Below, piece by piece: positions 18,272 through 29,000 of a DNA stretch of 64,000 nt. A program made the position numbers and the translations under genes. This DNA comes from Fulvivirga imtechensis AK7. GTDB taxonomy: Bacteria > Bacteroidota > Bacteroidia > Cytophagales > Cyclobacteriaceae. The stretch's first letter is position 1; every line of letters begins with the position of its first letter. The stretch lies in the NCBI RefSeq assembly GCF_000331535.1, contig NZ_AMZN01000095.1, positions 1 through 64,000 on the forward strand, given 5' to 3'. The notes under the pieces were generated by a model. The model made no database searches and was not told where the DNA came from. It saw only the letters and a program-made list of their open reading frames with translations.

Positions 18272-18477
18272 ATTAAACCCGAATTATGCAATAGACTTCG
18301 TTATGAGCGACAAAGTGGCTGTTAGATAAGTACTCACGCAGAATTTTGCAACGGAGGCATAGCACCACTACGGTGAGTAGCAAAATTTAAGTAATGCCTG
18401 TCCCGGCGACTGACGGGATGCTTAGATTACTGTCAGTTTTAATGCGGAATAGATCTCTATTGCATAATTCTGGTTAA
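18272..18477. mobile_element. MITE-like element with about 22-bp terminal inverted repeats
   Basis: The left end reads TTAAACCCGAATTATGCAAT(AGA). The reverse complement of the right end reads TTAACCAGAATTATGCAAT(AGA). About 206 bp with no coding frame. Inside, GAATTTTGC and GCAAAATTT form another hairpin, and GTCCCGGCGACTGACGGGA is palindromic. The structure fits a non-autonomous transposable element. No second copy is in the window. Confidence 0.55.
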
Positions 18478-18629
18478 AATATGAGCCACACTGGAGGAGT
18501 GGGGGCTTTTCATAGGAGGAATTTAGTTATAGGCTATAGGAAGTAATTTTCATGAAAATAAATGCATTTTATTTGAGCAGTTTTACTATATTTAGTTAAT
18601 CCAATCAACCTATCACCTTCAAATTTGAA

Positions 18630-18662
18630 ACATGATGTATTGTGATATTGTTTTCATCATGT
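18630..18662. promoter_or_regulatory. Inverted repeat upstream of response regulator gene
   Basis: ACATGATG (18630-18637) and CATCATGT (18655-18662) are perfect inverted arms 17 bp apart, 43 bp before the ATG at 18705. They may be an operator, possibly autoregulatory. Confidence 0.35.
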
Positions 18663-18704
18663 AAGAAATTCCTTTAAGAATTATGTCTTTTGTTAATTTA
18701 GATT

Positions 18705-19484
18705 ATGAATGATAGTAAAAACGACTATACAATTTTGATTGTAGAAGATAATCCCGAGCTCTTAAACTATATTGAAGAAAATCTAAATGAGAAGTATCAT
18801 TGTTTAACTGCTGATTGTGGAGAAAAGGGTTTGCAAATTGCCCGGGATACCATTCCAGATATTATTATTACGGATTGGGTGATGCCGGGAATGAGTGGAG
18901 TAGAGCTAGTGGAATGCTTAAAAAGAGAGATGGACACTGATCATATCCCAATTGTTATGCTCACAGCGAAAGATGATATTAGGCATAAACTTAATGGCTT
19001 AGGAAAAGGTGCTGATGAATATATTACCAAACCATTTGATATTGAAGAATTGGTGCTTAGGTGTAGCAATATTCTAAAGACACGTGATGCCTTAAGAAGA
19101 AAAGTGGTAGCTGAGTTAATGCTAAAGCCAGCGAACTTGCAGGTAGAGGATAAAGAGCAAGCTTTTTTACTTCAGGTAAAAGGAATAATTGAGGAAAATA
19201 TTTCTGATCCCACTTTTTCTGTAGTTAAGCTTCAGGACCTAATGGGTATGAGCAGAATGGTGTTACATAGAAAGTTAAGGACTTTGATTGGATTTTCTGC
19301 AATTAACCTCATAAAGGCTATGAAGATGGAACGTGCCAGAGAAATACTTGAGCGGTCAAAAGATATTGGTGTAGCAGAAGTGGCGTATGATTTGGGGTAC
19401 TCAGACCCCTCATATTTTAGTAAATGTTATAAACAGTATTTTGGCTCTTCTCCATCGTCATACGAAATGAGAGATGAGTCTTGA
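18705..19484 (+). CDS. Response regulator with AraC-type DNA-binding domain
   Basis: 259 residues. The receiver domain (1-120) has the acidic pair in LIVEDNPELL, phospho-acceptor D57 in PDIIITDWVMPGMSG, the Thr in IVMLTAKDD and the Lys in ITKPFD. The AraC/XylS double helix-turn-helix (about 160-255) has its second HTH as VAEVAYDLGYSDPSYFSKCY followed by KQYFGSSPSSYE. This is the same receiver-AraC module that ends classical hybrid two-component proteins, here as a separate protein. Likely kinases are the propeller kinases at 26073 and 29726, which lack an AraC output. It may bind the direct-repeat operator upstream of 19965. Confidence 0.93.
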   Translation: MNDSKNDYTILIVEDNPELLNYIEENLNEKYHCLTADCGEKGLQIARDTIPDIIITDWVMPGMSGVELVECLKREMDTDHIPIVMLTAKDDIRHKLNGLGKGADEYITKPFDIEELVLRCSNILKTRDALRRKVVAELMLKPANLQVEDKEQAFLLQVKGIIEENISDPTFSVVKLQDLMGMSRMVLHRKLRTLIGFSAINLIKAMKMERAREILERSKDIGVAEVAYDLGYSDPSYFSKCYKQYFGSSPSSYEMRDES

Positions 19485-19964
19485 TGAAGGAGTGGCTTTT
19501 GTAGTCGTATTTTCGTGCGCTTTAATACCTATAAAATCCATATATATATATCCATTTTATATATAATATATATGGCTGCAGAGCTTTACTGCAAATTTTC
19601 AACTGTCAATAACGCATTCTTCCAAAAAGTCATCAACAACCCTCTGTAAGCCTCTCGAAATTTTAACACTTGACCTTGGCAAGTAGTAATAACAACAACC
19701 TGTTCATCAGATGTTGTTCCTGAATTTATTAGTTAGTTAGGAGTTTGACAGTAGAAACAGAAAGTTGGTCTATGTACAGGATCATGCGCTTATGCTTGTG
19801 TAATACTACCTGATTAGAAGTATTAGTGTTATTGGTTGGCAGGTAAAAAGCAAAAACAGCTAGGACATAGAATTTAAGCAATAATACATGAAATAGGGAA
19901 AAAATTACCTAAGAGAGCCAAAGGCCTATATCTAATTTTGTATTTGGGAAAATTACAATAGGTT
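19485..19964. other. Intergenic region with AT hairpin and activator-type promoter
   Basis: 480 bp with no frame. CCATATATA (19538-19546) pairs with TATATATGG (19567-19575), a probable terminator or cruciform after the response regulator gene. The promoter with paired half-sites is at 19884-19940. Confidence 0.6.
19884..19940 (+). promoter_or_regulatory. Paired half-site operator plus -7 box, site 1
   Basis: ATACATG at 19884 and TTACCTA at 19905 are 21 bp apart. TAATTTTG (-7 box, TAnnTTTG) starts 28 bp after the second half-site and 32 bp before ATG 19965. The geometry equals that of the sites at 39474, 54225 and 57922. The second half-site sits where a -33 box would be, which suggests an activated promoter. 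Confidence 0.55.
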
Positions 19965-20699
19965 ATGAAAGTTGGTTTTTGTTTTGCTTTATGCTTAATC
20001 CTATTTACACTTTTTGTTCATGCTCAGGAATTACGCATTAACAACATAGAGCTTTTTAATCAAGAAGTTATTATTCATTATGATATCGAGGATTCAGTAG
20101 TTGGTAGGCGTTACACTATAAAAGTATATTCATCTCATGACAATTACTTAAACCCACTTGAGCAGTTATCAGGAGATGTGGGCCTTGAGGTAAAACCAGG
20201 TTATAGTAAAAAAATTATCTGGCAGCCCAGCAGGGATCTTGGAGATAAATTTAATGGCAAGGTAGCTCTGGAAGTACGATCGAAACTTTTCATTCCATTT
20301 GTAAATATGGAGGGATTTGAAGAGACTGAAGTATTGAAAAGGACCAGGGAGTATAAAATCGCCTGGACGGGAGGGCATCCTCAAAATGTCCTGAATTTTG
20401 ACTTATATAAAGGAGATGAAAAAATTCTCACTTATCCCAATATTGCTAATGCAGGTCATTATACACTGATAGTACCAGCATATGTACGCCCTGGAAAAGA
20501 TTACTGGTTTAAAGTAAGTGATGCCAAAAATAAAGAAGAGGTGGTTTATACCGAACGCTTCAGGATAAAAAGAAAGATACCGTTGATAGCTAAAATTATT
20601 CCAATGGCTGTTATGGCAGGCGCTGGATATTATTTCCTACAGCCAAAAGGCAACGTGGATAACACTATACCTGATGCCTTACTTCCGGATGAAAAATAG
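19965..20699 (+). CDS. Exported beta-sandwich protein (KNH/Ser-Thr-rich membrane anchor-like)
   Basis: 244 residues. Signal peptide MKVGFCFALCLILFTLFVHA ends at AQ. Two beta-sandwich domains follow: LRINNIELFNQEVIIHYDIE, and a second about 125-200 (KIAWTGGHPQNVLNFDLYKG ... HYTLIVPAYVRPGKDYWFKV). The second resembles the Kre9/KNH-type domain found in Bacteroidota surface proteins. A membrane helix lies near the C-terminus (LIAKIIPMAVMAGAGYYFL). It is the first gene of an operon with the fibronectin-III protein and probably anchors or chaperones it; that role is inference. Confidence 0.75.
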   Translation: MKVGFCFALCLILFTLFVHAQELRINNIELFNQEVIIHYDIEDSVVGRRYTIKVYSSHDNYLNPLEQLSGDVGLEVKPGYSKKIIWQPSRDLGDKFNGKVALEVRSKLFIPFVNMEGFEETEVLKRTREYKIAWTGGHPQNVLNFDLYKGDEKILTYPNIANAGHYTLIVPAYVRPGKDYWFKVSDAKNKEEVVYTERFRIKRKIPLIAKIIPMAVMAGAGYYFLQPKGNVDNTIPDALLPDEK

Positions 20700-20709
20700 A
20701 ACAATTAAT

Positions 20710-23700
20710 ATGACTAAGGTTATTAGATTATTTTTTTACATATCAGTGATATTAATGTTATCACATGAGGGGCTTTTTGCAAAAAGTGCGACTTCAGTAG
20801 CTGGCTGTGTTGCCCCTGAGACTTTCGACATGAAAGACGTAACCAATATTTACAATAATAAAGTTACTTTGAACTGGTATAAAGCTACTAATGAAAATGG
20901 AGGTTATGAAATATATAAAAAGCTTTCATCCAATTCAACATATTCTTTGGAGACCACAGTAGGGCCGGGTGTTTTAACAGCGGATATAACCGGATTGTCA
21001 GGTAATACCAGTTATACGTTTTATGTAAGGGCAGTGAGGCTTTGTGCTGTGAATGAAGATATTGTGGAGGCTTATAGAAATTCAAATACCATAACAGCTC
21101 TCACAAAACCGAATACCCCTACAACTAAATTGGCTTCAGGGATAGAATCGGATAAATTTACAGCAAACTGGTATGCCGCTAGTGGTACAGGCAGTGTTAC
21201 TTATGGACTTGTTGTGGCAGATGCTTCGCTGGTAACGCAGGGCACGTACACGTTAATATCAGGAACCTCATATGAGGTTAATTCACTTGCGCTGGCTCCT
21301 GCTACGACCTACTATTATAAAGTAAGGGCAGTCAATTCCAGTGGCGCCTCAGGCTATTCATCTTGGCGTAGTGTTTTTACCTTACCTTCAACGCCTGTGG
21401 CAGATGCTGCAGGGCCTGTCGGCCAAACGTCTTTTACTGCTAATTGGAATGCAACAGCAGATGCCACCAGTTATGAGTTGGATGTAGCAACAGATGCGAA
21501 TTTTGTGGCTGGTAGTTACTTGCTACAAACAGCCGGGCTTACGCTGGCTTCATATGATCTAACAGGCTTATCGGCCGGTGAAAAATACTATTACAGGGTT
21601 CGCGGAGTGAACTCGTCCGCTAAATCAAAAAACTCGAACGTCATGGAGGTATTGATGATTCCTCCTGATATTTCATCTATTACCGTGACTGATATAGGTC
21701 AGAATAGTTTCATACTTAGTTGGGATAAAGCCAAGGAAGCGACTACATACAATTTGGATGTAGCTATCGACAACAGTTTTAGCAATATAATATTCACAGA
21801 CAATACCATAGAGCAACCAGGGACAGGTATAACAGAAGTAACAAGATCAGTGACTGGTTTGGCTTCAGGTACTCCACATTATGTAAGAATAAGCGCTATC
21901 AATTATTCTGGTGAATCTGGTTATACCAATGCCGTAGCACTAACAAAACCAGCTAACCCACTTGCAGCTACCCCATCTTCAATCACACAGGATTCATTTT
22001 TGGCTAAATGGACCGCTGTAACAGGAGCTAGCGATTATGAACTGGATGTTTCCGATGACTTAAATTTTGAAAACATAGTATACCAAAACCTCTCCACAGG
22101 AAATATTTTTTCTGAAACAATAAATGGACTTGCTGCAGGAAAAAATTATTATTATCGAGTGAGAGCCATCAATGAGAGCGGTACATCCGGAGACTCTAAT
22201 ACTGTTACCACTATAACCATTCCTGCCGAACCTGTAAGTGTAAATTTTAGTAATATAGGTCAGAATGGGTTTAACGTTCAATGGCCGTTTGTAGAGGGAG
22301 CGGCCGGTTATGAGTTAGATGCTTCTACTTCCTCTGACTTCTCTTCTGATATTACCAATCTATTGGTGATGGCTTCGGGTGAAGTCGAAGAACTTGGGAC
22401 CTTTTCAGGCATGGCCCCGGGCACAGAATTTTATCTTAGGATCAGATCACTAAACGAAAGTGGAAATTCTGCATATGCGATTTTTTCTGACAATCCAGTG
22501 TTAACTTCTCCGGATAACCCTGTGGCTGCTAATGCAAATAGTATTCAGCAAACTTCATTTACAGCCAACTGGCAGCCAGTTCCTTCCGCTGTCGGATATT
22601 TATTGACTGTGTCGAGGGACATTGATTTTAATTCAACACTTTCGGAATATACAGATAAGATAGTTACCAGTACATCGCATATGGTTGAAGGATTGGACCC
22701 CGGAGTGAGGTATTATTATCGTGTAGTAGCACAAAATCTCAGTGGTAATTCCCGGAACTCTAATGCTGTTTCAACAATTACAATACCAAAACCACCAGCT
22801 ATCACGGAGTTTTCAGAACATACTTCCGTGAGTTTTAAAGTGTCATGGCAAAATGATGCGGTGGGTGTAGATAACTACCTCTTATATGTTGCCACCGATG
22901 AAAATTTTACAGAACTATTGCCGCAATACGGTCCAAAAACTATTTCAGGGAATTTTCTGGAAACTTATGTAAATCAGGACTTACTGCCAAATAAAATTTA
23001 CTATATTAAATTGGAGGCCGCTAATGAAAGTGGGGCATCTACGTCCTCGCAAATTAGGATAACGTCTACGCTCAATGCAGATGGTACGGTTAATTCCCCT
23101 GAAGTAGCCGAGCCGGTGTATACTAAAGAAACGAATATCATGTCATTTAGCGTCAGCGGCGGTGTTGGTGGTATTAAGGATGTATTATTTCTTTATAAAG
23201 GTGTTGCAGCGCAGGAATATGATACATTGACGCTTTTAGTAGAGAACAATGAACATAATGTAGAGATACCACAAGATGCTTTTGATGAGTTTGGGCTCGA
23301 GTATATTATCATAGCACGTGATATGGCTGAATGGGAGGTGAAGAAAGATGATAAAATTCGTGCTACTATTGAAAATGTGAAAATACCCTTAACAAACTTT
23401 GGCAGAGACATCTCTAATTATAGAATGATCTCTATACCGTATGATCTGGCCAGCAATAGAATAGAGGACAATATCATTAAAGCAGTTGGCGCTCCTGATA
23501 AAGCGAAATGGCGATTTATGCACTACAGGAATGGAGCATACGTTTATTATGATGCTCTTGCAGTTGAGAATTTTGTTAAGCAAAATGCTTATTGGTTCAT
23601 TTCTGTTGATACTGTTGAGCTATCGTTTGGTGAGGGGTTGGCTCCAGATTATGACTTATCTAACCCCTTTATAATGAAATTGAAAAAGGGTTGGAACCAG

Positions 23701-24693
23701 GTGGGGAGCCCTTACCCATTTGACCTGAATTGGTCTCAGGTACTCAGTTATAATGGAAGCCCGGAAGGTGTGGGAGGGCTAATGGTTTATGATGCTGAAA
23801 ACTTGTCCTTTATAGAAAGTGATATCTTACCCAAATTTGGAGGCGGCTTTGTTTTTTCAGAAAATGATCAGGTCATTCTTACTATTCCTGTTGATATCAG
23901 GAATAATAACAGTGGAGGAAATGGAGGAAGGTTGAGCAACACAAAGTTAGAATCTGAAGAAATTGGTAGTGACAGATGGTTTCTTCCACTGGAGCTATCC
24001 GTAGGAAAGATGAAGAGCAGGATAGGAGGTGTTGGAATGAGTATTGATGCAAGTGACGGAGGGGATAGGTTAGATATGGTGAGTATGCCCAGATTCCTCA
24101 AATATCTGGAGTTCATAGTTGAGCACCCGGATCACTTTGCAAGATATTTTACAAGGGATATTGTTACTGCAAAACCCCTCCATCATTGGGATGTTAAAGT
24201 GGAGCATAATTATGGTAATGGTCCAGTGTCTATAGAGTGGGATTCCGACAGGATTTTAAAGTCAGGGGTTACACTTTTACTACAAGATAAGGAGGCCGGA
24301 GTTCTGATTGATATGAGTGCAACCGGTAGTTATACCTTCTCCGATCCATCCAGAGAACTTAAGATAATATATTCAGAAGTAAAAAGTGATATAGGCGCCA
24401 CCAAAATCCAGTTTGGGATGGCTTATCCAAATCCTGCATCCGAAAGTGTGTTTATACCTGTTCAGTTTATCTTAGGTGACGATGCCAGTAAAATACAGGT
24501 ATTGGTATATGATCAGAAAGGTGTTTGTGTGTACCATGAACAGGTAGTTAGTCGCGAACCAGGTTTATTTGAATACAATTGGGATACACGAAATATTTCA
24601 GGTGATCCGGTACCTGATGGTTTATATCATTATCAGGTGATTGATCAGACGAATTCGAAAAGTTGGAATGGTAAAGTAATTATAAGTAGATAG
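20710..24693 (+). CDS. Giant fibronectin type III surface protein with T9SS type A-like C-terminus
   Basis: 1327 residues from ATG 20710; the frame opens at 20674, overlapping the previous gene. The signal peptide is VIRLFFYISVILMLSHEGLF. About eight fibronectin-III repeats (residues 40-800) share motifs such as YELDV, YYYRVRAVNSSG and SFTANW. A unique region follows (MISIPYDLASNRIEDN; NPFIMKLKKGWNQVGSPYPF). The C-terminal T9SS sorting domain reads FGMAYPNPASESVFIPVQF and VPDGLYHYQVIDQ, ending GKVIISR. The stop TAG (24691) is made by the first bases of palindromic copy D. Confidence 0.92.
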   Translation: MTKVIRLFFYISVILMLSHEGLFAKSATSVAGCVAPETFDMKDVTNIYNNKVTLNWYKATNENGGYEIYKKLSSNSTYSLETTVGPGVLTADITGLSGNTSYTFYVRAVRLCAVNEDIVEAYRNSNTITALTKPNTPTTKLASGIESDKFTANWYAASGTGSVTYGLVVADASLVTQGTYTLISGTSYEVNSLALAPATTYYYKVRAVNSSGASGYSSWRSVFTLPSTPVADAAGPVGQTSFTANWNATADATSYELDVATDANFVAGSYLLQTAGLTLASYDLTGLSAGEKYYYRVRGVNSSAKSKNSNVMEVLMIPPDISSITVTDIGQNSFILSWDKAKEATTYNLDVAIDNSFSNIIFTDNTIEQPGTGITEVTRSVTGLASGTPHYVRISAINYSGESGYTNAVALTKPANPLAATPSSITQDSFLAKWTAVTGASDYELDVSDDLNFENIVYQNLSTGNIFSETINGLAAGKNYYYRVRAINESGTSGDSNTVTTITIPAEPVSVNFSNIGQNGFNVQWPFVEGAAGYELDASTSSDFSSDITNLLVMASGEVEELGTFSGMAPGTEFYLRIRSLNESGNSAYAIFSDNPVLTSPDNPVAANANSIQQTSFTANWQPVPSAVGYLLTVSRDIDFNSTLSEYTDKIVTSTSHMVEGLDPGVRYYYRVVAQNLSGNSRNSNAVSTITIPKPPAITEFSEHTSVSFKVSWQNDAVGVDNYLLYVATDENFTELLPQYGPKTISGNFLETYVNQDLLPNKIYYIKLEAANESGASTSSQIRITSTLNADGTVNSPEVAEPVYTKETNIMSFSVSGGVGGIKDVLFLYKGVAAQEYDTLTLLVENNEHNVEIPQDAFDEFGLEYIIIARDMAEWEVKKDDKIRATIENVKIPLTNFGRDISNYRMISIPYDLASNRIEDNIIKAVGAPDKAKWRFMHYRNGAYVYYDALAVENFVKQNAYWFISVDTVELSFGEGLAPDYDLSNPFIMKLKKGWNQVGSPYPFDLNWSQVLSYNGSPEGVGGLMVYDAENLSFIESDILPKFGGGFVFSENDQVILTIPVDIRNNNSGGNGGRLSNTKLESEEIGSDRWFLPLELSVGKMKSRIGGVGMSIDASDGGDRLDMVSMPRFLKYLEFIVEHPDHFARYFTRDIVTAKPLHHWDVKVEHNYGNGPVSIEWDSDRILKSGVTLLLQDKEAGVLIDMSATGSYTFSDPSRELKIIYSEVKSDIGATKIQFGMAYPNPASESVFIPVQFILGDDASKIQVLVYDQKGVCVYHEQVVSREPGLFEYNWDTRNISGDPVPDGLYHYQVIDQTNSKSWNGKVIISR

Positions 24694-24835
24694 TGTCTCT
24701 AAGATAACGTCAATGTCTGCGTTATGCTCGTCCCAAAAATGCTCGCGTACCCCAGTACGCTCCGCTTTTTGGCACTTCACAAGCCTTGACCTTAACGTTT
24801 TCTTAAAGCCACTTAGAGTTTTCTTACAAACACTA
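24691..24835 (-). repeat. Palindromic element copy D
   Basis: Complete short-form copy in reverse orientation. On the minus strand it begins TAGTGTTTGTAAGAAAACTC and ends TTATCTTAGAGACACTA. The core hairpin GCGTAC-TGGG-GTACGC sits inside AAAAAGCGGAGC...GAGCATTTTTGG. It is flanked by the direct repeat TAGATAG (24687-24693 and 24834-24840). It fills essentially the whole gap between the fibronectin-III gene and the caspase gene, whose ATG begins 8 bp beyond it. Confidence 0.9.
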
Positions 24836-24842
24836 GATAGGA

Positions 24843-26036
24843 ATGAGGGTATTAATGTTAGCTATTCTTTTAACCGTAGCATATACATGTGTAATAGCAC
24901 AGAATGCAAGGACAAATTATGTTCACCTGGATCTGAGCGCTGAGACGCTGCCAGATACAAAATCATTACCAGAGATCAATTGGGTAGTGCCGAAGTTTGA
25001 TTATACTCATAGTGAAGATCAATCGATGACGATCAGATCTTATGTGTTTTCAACCCTACCTGTAACCGATATTTCATTATTGATACGTGATGCTGAGTAT
25101 GGAAGCATTCTTTCACAAAAAGTCCTGGAGTTTTCCCACGGTCAGCAGAGCATTGAAATAGAGGAGAAGCTATTTTTACCTAAAGGTATGCATATGTTGG
25201 AACTAGTGGTAACTAATGAATCCGGAGCTAAAACCTCAGAGATAAAAAATGTTAAGATAGGTGATGAGGCTCCAGAAAAGGTTTTAGGGAGCCGTAAGGA
25301 TTTTGCCCTGGTAATAGCTACAGATAAGTATCAAAATTTTAATGACCTGGTAAATCCCATTCAGGACTCGGACTCTATCATATATCAGTTGAAGAAAAAG
25401 TATGGTTTTGAGGTAGAAATGCTCAAAAATCCCACAAGCCATGATATTTGGAAAAAGATCAGAGAGTACAATGAAAAGCAATACGGTCCTTATGATCAAT
25501 TACTGATTTTTTTTGCCGGACATGGAAATTATGATGAAGTGCTCAAGGAAGGGTATTACATAGCCCATGATTCCCAAAAGGACGATCGTACAGGAAGCTC
25601 CTACATCTCACATTTACGATTGGCTAAAATTTTAGATAATAATCCCTGCAGACGATTATTTCTTATTATGGATTCGTGCTTTGGTGGGGCTATCGGAGAA
25701 GTAGGTTCAGTTATAACAGAGGAGAAAAAGTCAAACGTACAAGTTCAGAATAATTATGAAATTAGTGTGAATCAGATGCTCGTCAGGAAACTCAGCACTA
25801 AGGTTAGAAAGTACCTCACTTCCGGGGGAAAACAATACGTTTCTGATGGCATACGAGGGCAACATTCCCCCTTCGCAGCAAAATTAATTGAGTCTCTAAA
25901 AACCAATGGTGGCGAAGATAATGTTCTAACCTTAGCGGAGATTGGTGTTAATATGGAAAAGTTGCCACTCACACCTCGCTTCGGCTCCTTTGGACATAAT
26001 GATCCCCTTGGAGATTTTGTTTTCATTGCTCGATAG
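24843..26036 (+). CDS. Secreted caspase-like cysteine protease (peptidase C14 family)
   Basis: 397 residues with signal peptide RVLMLAILLTVAYTCVIA(Q). A beta-sandwich linker (about 25-140) precedes the caspase domain (about 150-395). The catalytic dyad is visible: His227 in LLIFFAGHGNYDE and Cys279 in RLFLIMDSCFGGA. The domain starts FALVIATDKYQ, as in p20-like metacaspase/orthocaspase relatives. It should act outside the cytoplasm. Its 5' leader is palindromic element D. Its neighbours (fibronectin-III surface protein, sensor kinases) suggest processing of surface proteins or stress signalling; the substrate is unknown. Confidence 0.9.
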   Translation: MRVLMLAILLTVAYTCVIAQNARTNYVHLDLSAETLPDTKSLPEINWVVPKFDYTHSEDQSMTIRSYVFSTLPVTDISLLIRDAEYGSILSQKVLEFSHGQQSIEIEEKLFLPKGMHMLELVVTNESGAKTSEIKNVKIGDEAPEKVLGSRKDFALVIATDKYQNFNDLVNPIQDSDSIIYQLKKKYGFEVEMLKNPTSHDIWKKIREYNEKQYGPYDQLLIFFAGHGNYDEVLKEGYYIAHDSQKDDRTGSSYISHLRLAKILDNNPCRRLFLIMDSCFGGAIGEVGSVITEEKKSNVQVQNNYEISVNQMLVRKLSTKVRKYLTSGGKQYVSDGIRGQHSPFAAKLIESLKTNGGEDNVLTLAEIGVNMEKLPLTPRFGSFGHNDPLGDFVFIAR

Positions 26037-26072
26037 TAAAGAATTAGTGCTATTCTTCAGTGACTGTCTTCC

Positions 26073-29000
26073 ATGTCCATGTGTAGGTTGATCAATAACG
26101 CCAGTGCTTTTGTATTTCTGTTTTTTAGCATTCTTTTTACAGAAGCAGAAGCCCAGGGATCTTACTGGTTTAGGAATTATTCCATAGAAGAAGGCCTGTC
26201 ACAAGAAACTGTCAACTGTATTTATCAGGATAGCAAAGGCTTTATGTGGTTTGGCACTTTGGACGGCCTCAATAAGTTTGATGGCTATAGCTTTACAGCA
26301 TACCGACACAGTGCTGCAGACTCATCCAGTATTGTTGGTAATTATATTGTGAGCATAGATGAAGATGGAAACGGAAACATGTGGATACTTACACGGAGAG
26401 GTGTATCCATGTGGGATCGGGATCAACAAAAATTTAGAAGCTACAATGTAAACAGCATTAAAGCATCTGAATATACGGCTCTTCAGGTTGACCAAAATAA
26501 TACAGTCTGGATAGGGACAAGAGGCGATGGGATATTCCTTATCAAGGATGATCAGGTCGTTCATATACCTTATATGACAAAAATATCAGAAGGTACTCAT
26601 AAGAATATTACCGCTCTATATTCCGATCCATTGAATAATATGTGGATAGGAACGGAGCAACATGGGCTGATTATATATAATATCACTACGGACTCTTTTA
26701 AAGAATACATACATAATCCTGCAGACGAGAATTCCATTTCAAATAATAACATCTGGAGCATATATGGTGATAGTAAGGGGCATGTCTGGCTGGTGCCTAT
26801 ACAAGGTCCTCTTTCAAGGTATGATTATTCAAAAGATATCTTTAAAGAGTTTAGTATCTATACAGAGGCAAGTGATAATATTTCTATTACACAAATCTGT
26901 GAAGGCTATAAAGGAGATTTTTGGATAGGGACTTTTGAAGATGGCTTATTAAACTATAATTTCCTTACCCAAAGAAGTACATTCTACAGGCCGAAGTCCG
27001 GCAACCGCTTCAGTATAGGTAGCGATCTCATAATGGCTTTATATAGAGATAAGATGGGGAATATTTGGATTGGTACCAGTGGCGGAGGAGTTAGTAAACT
27101 TAGCCAGGAAGAAACACTGTTTGCACTTTATCAACATGATATCTTCGATCCGGCGAGTTTGCCGGACAATTCAGTTTGGGCAATTGGCCAGGATAGGAGC
27201 GGAGTTGTATGGGTAGGGACAGCCAAGGGATTGTCTCGTTTTTATAGGATACAGGGAATATTTCGTGAATTTAAATTAGAAGGTATTAAGGGCTCTAATG
27301 CTGTAGTGCAGTGTATTTATGCAGATCAGGATGATAATCTTTATGTAGGGGTTTATCATGAGGGATTAAAAGTTCTGAGTAAGGATCGGGAATTTGTTAG
27401 ATCGTATAAACACGATCCGGGGAGCTCCGCCAGCTTGAGTAATGATGATGTATTTTGTATTACCGAAGATAAGTATGGCGATATATGGGTTGGAACGTGG
27501 AATGGCCTTAACAAATTCAACAAGAAAACGGGGGAGTTTAAACATTACTTTTATAATAATGAGGACTCCGGCACGATTAGCAACAACACAATTTTTTCAA
27601 TTTATGAGGACAAATCCGGTACTGTCTGGATAGGGACAGGGGGGGGATTAAACAGGTATAACGAGGATAACGACACATTTACACGGTATTTAGCTGATCC
27701 ATTAGATAGTACTACGCTTTCAAATAACTATGTGCTGACTATAAGTGAAGATTCTAACGGTAATCTATGGATCGGTACATACGGTGGAGGCCTTAATTAT
27801 TTTGATCGCGGTAGACAAGTTTTTATTCATTATTCGGAGAGTGATGGTTTATCCAATAACTACATTTATGGGATATTAAAAGATGCGCAAAATGATCTTT
27901 GGATGAGCACAAATAGGGGAATTAGCTTTTTGGATGTTGAAACCTTTACCTTTACCAATTATGATATTACCGATGGTTTACAAAGCAATGAGTTTACACA
28001 AGGGGCATTTGCCAAAGCGAATAACGGAGATATGTATTTCGGTGGTATCAAAGGATTGAATATTATAAATCCGCAGCAGGTATTCCTGGCCAGAACGAAT
28101 ATCAGTACCCAAAGGGCGCCATTGGCCTTTATAGATTTTCAATTATTCAATAAGTCAGTTTTGCCAAGTCCGGCAGGTCTATTAAAAAGAAACATTAATG
28201 AAGTTGAAAGTATCACTCTACCATATCAACAAAATAATTTTGGGTTTAGCTTTTCTTTACTCAATTACCAGAATGTATACAAAACTAACTATTCCTACAT
28301 GTTAGTAGGGTTTGATGAAACCTGGAATGAAGTTGGAAACAAGCATTCAGCAAGCTACACAAACATTGATCCGGGTGAATATACCTTTAAGGTCAGGGCC
28401 GCTGGCTTGGATGGTACTTGGGTAGAACGCTATATTATGGTTTACATAACACCCCCCTTTTGGCAATTATGGTGGTTTAGGTTATCGGTTTTTATATTTT
28501 CCTGTGGCATAGTCTATTTAATGATCAGGACCAGGACCTCTGTACTAAGAAAACAAAAGGCGCACCTGGAAAAGGTAGTAAGAGAGCGAACCAGGGAAAT
28601 CATTAATCAACGGGAAGAGATTAGTTTCCAAAAAAAAGAAATCGAACAACAAAAAAATGAGTTGGAAGTTACAAATGATGAGTTACGCGACAAAAATGAG
28701 AAGTTGGTGCTTTTGAACAAAGAAAGGGACGAGTTCCTGGGTATTTTTGCACATGATGTAATAGATCCTTTGATGTCTATTCAGGTTTTAGGGGTGCAGC
28801 TCCGTAAGAATGCTGTAAAATACAATGGATCCGATATTGAAAATATAGGTCGAAGAATCGAGTTCAATGCTGCTCATATCTCATCATTGACTTCAAATAT
28901 GTTAAAAGCAGGACTCATTGAATCAGGAAGAATTAATCTTAAAATTGAAAGGTTTAACATCATCCAGGTTATAAAGGGCTCTGTAGTGGAATTTGCGCAA

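Larger units (their letters stand above)
18018..18704. other. Gene-free stretch of 687 bp
   Basis: No convincing frame on either strand. It contains a C-run near 18121, the inverted-repeat element at 18272-18477 and an inverted repeat just before the response-regulator gene (18630-18662). Confidence 0.7.
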
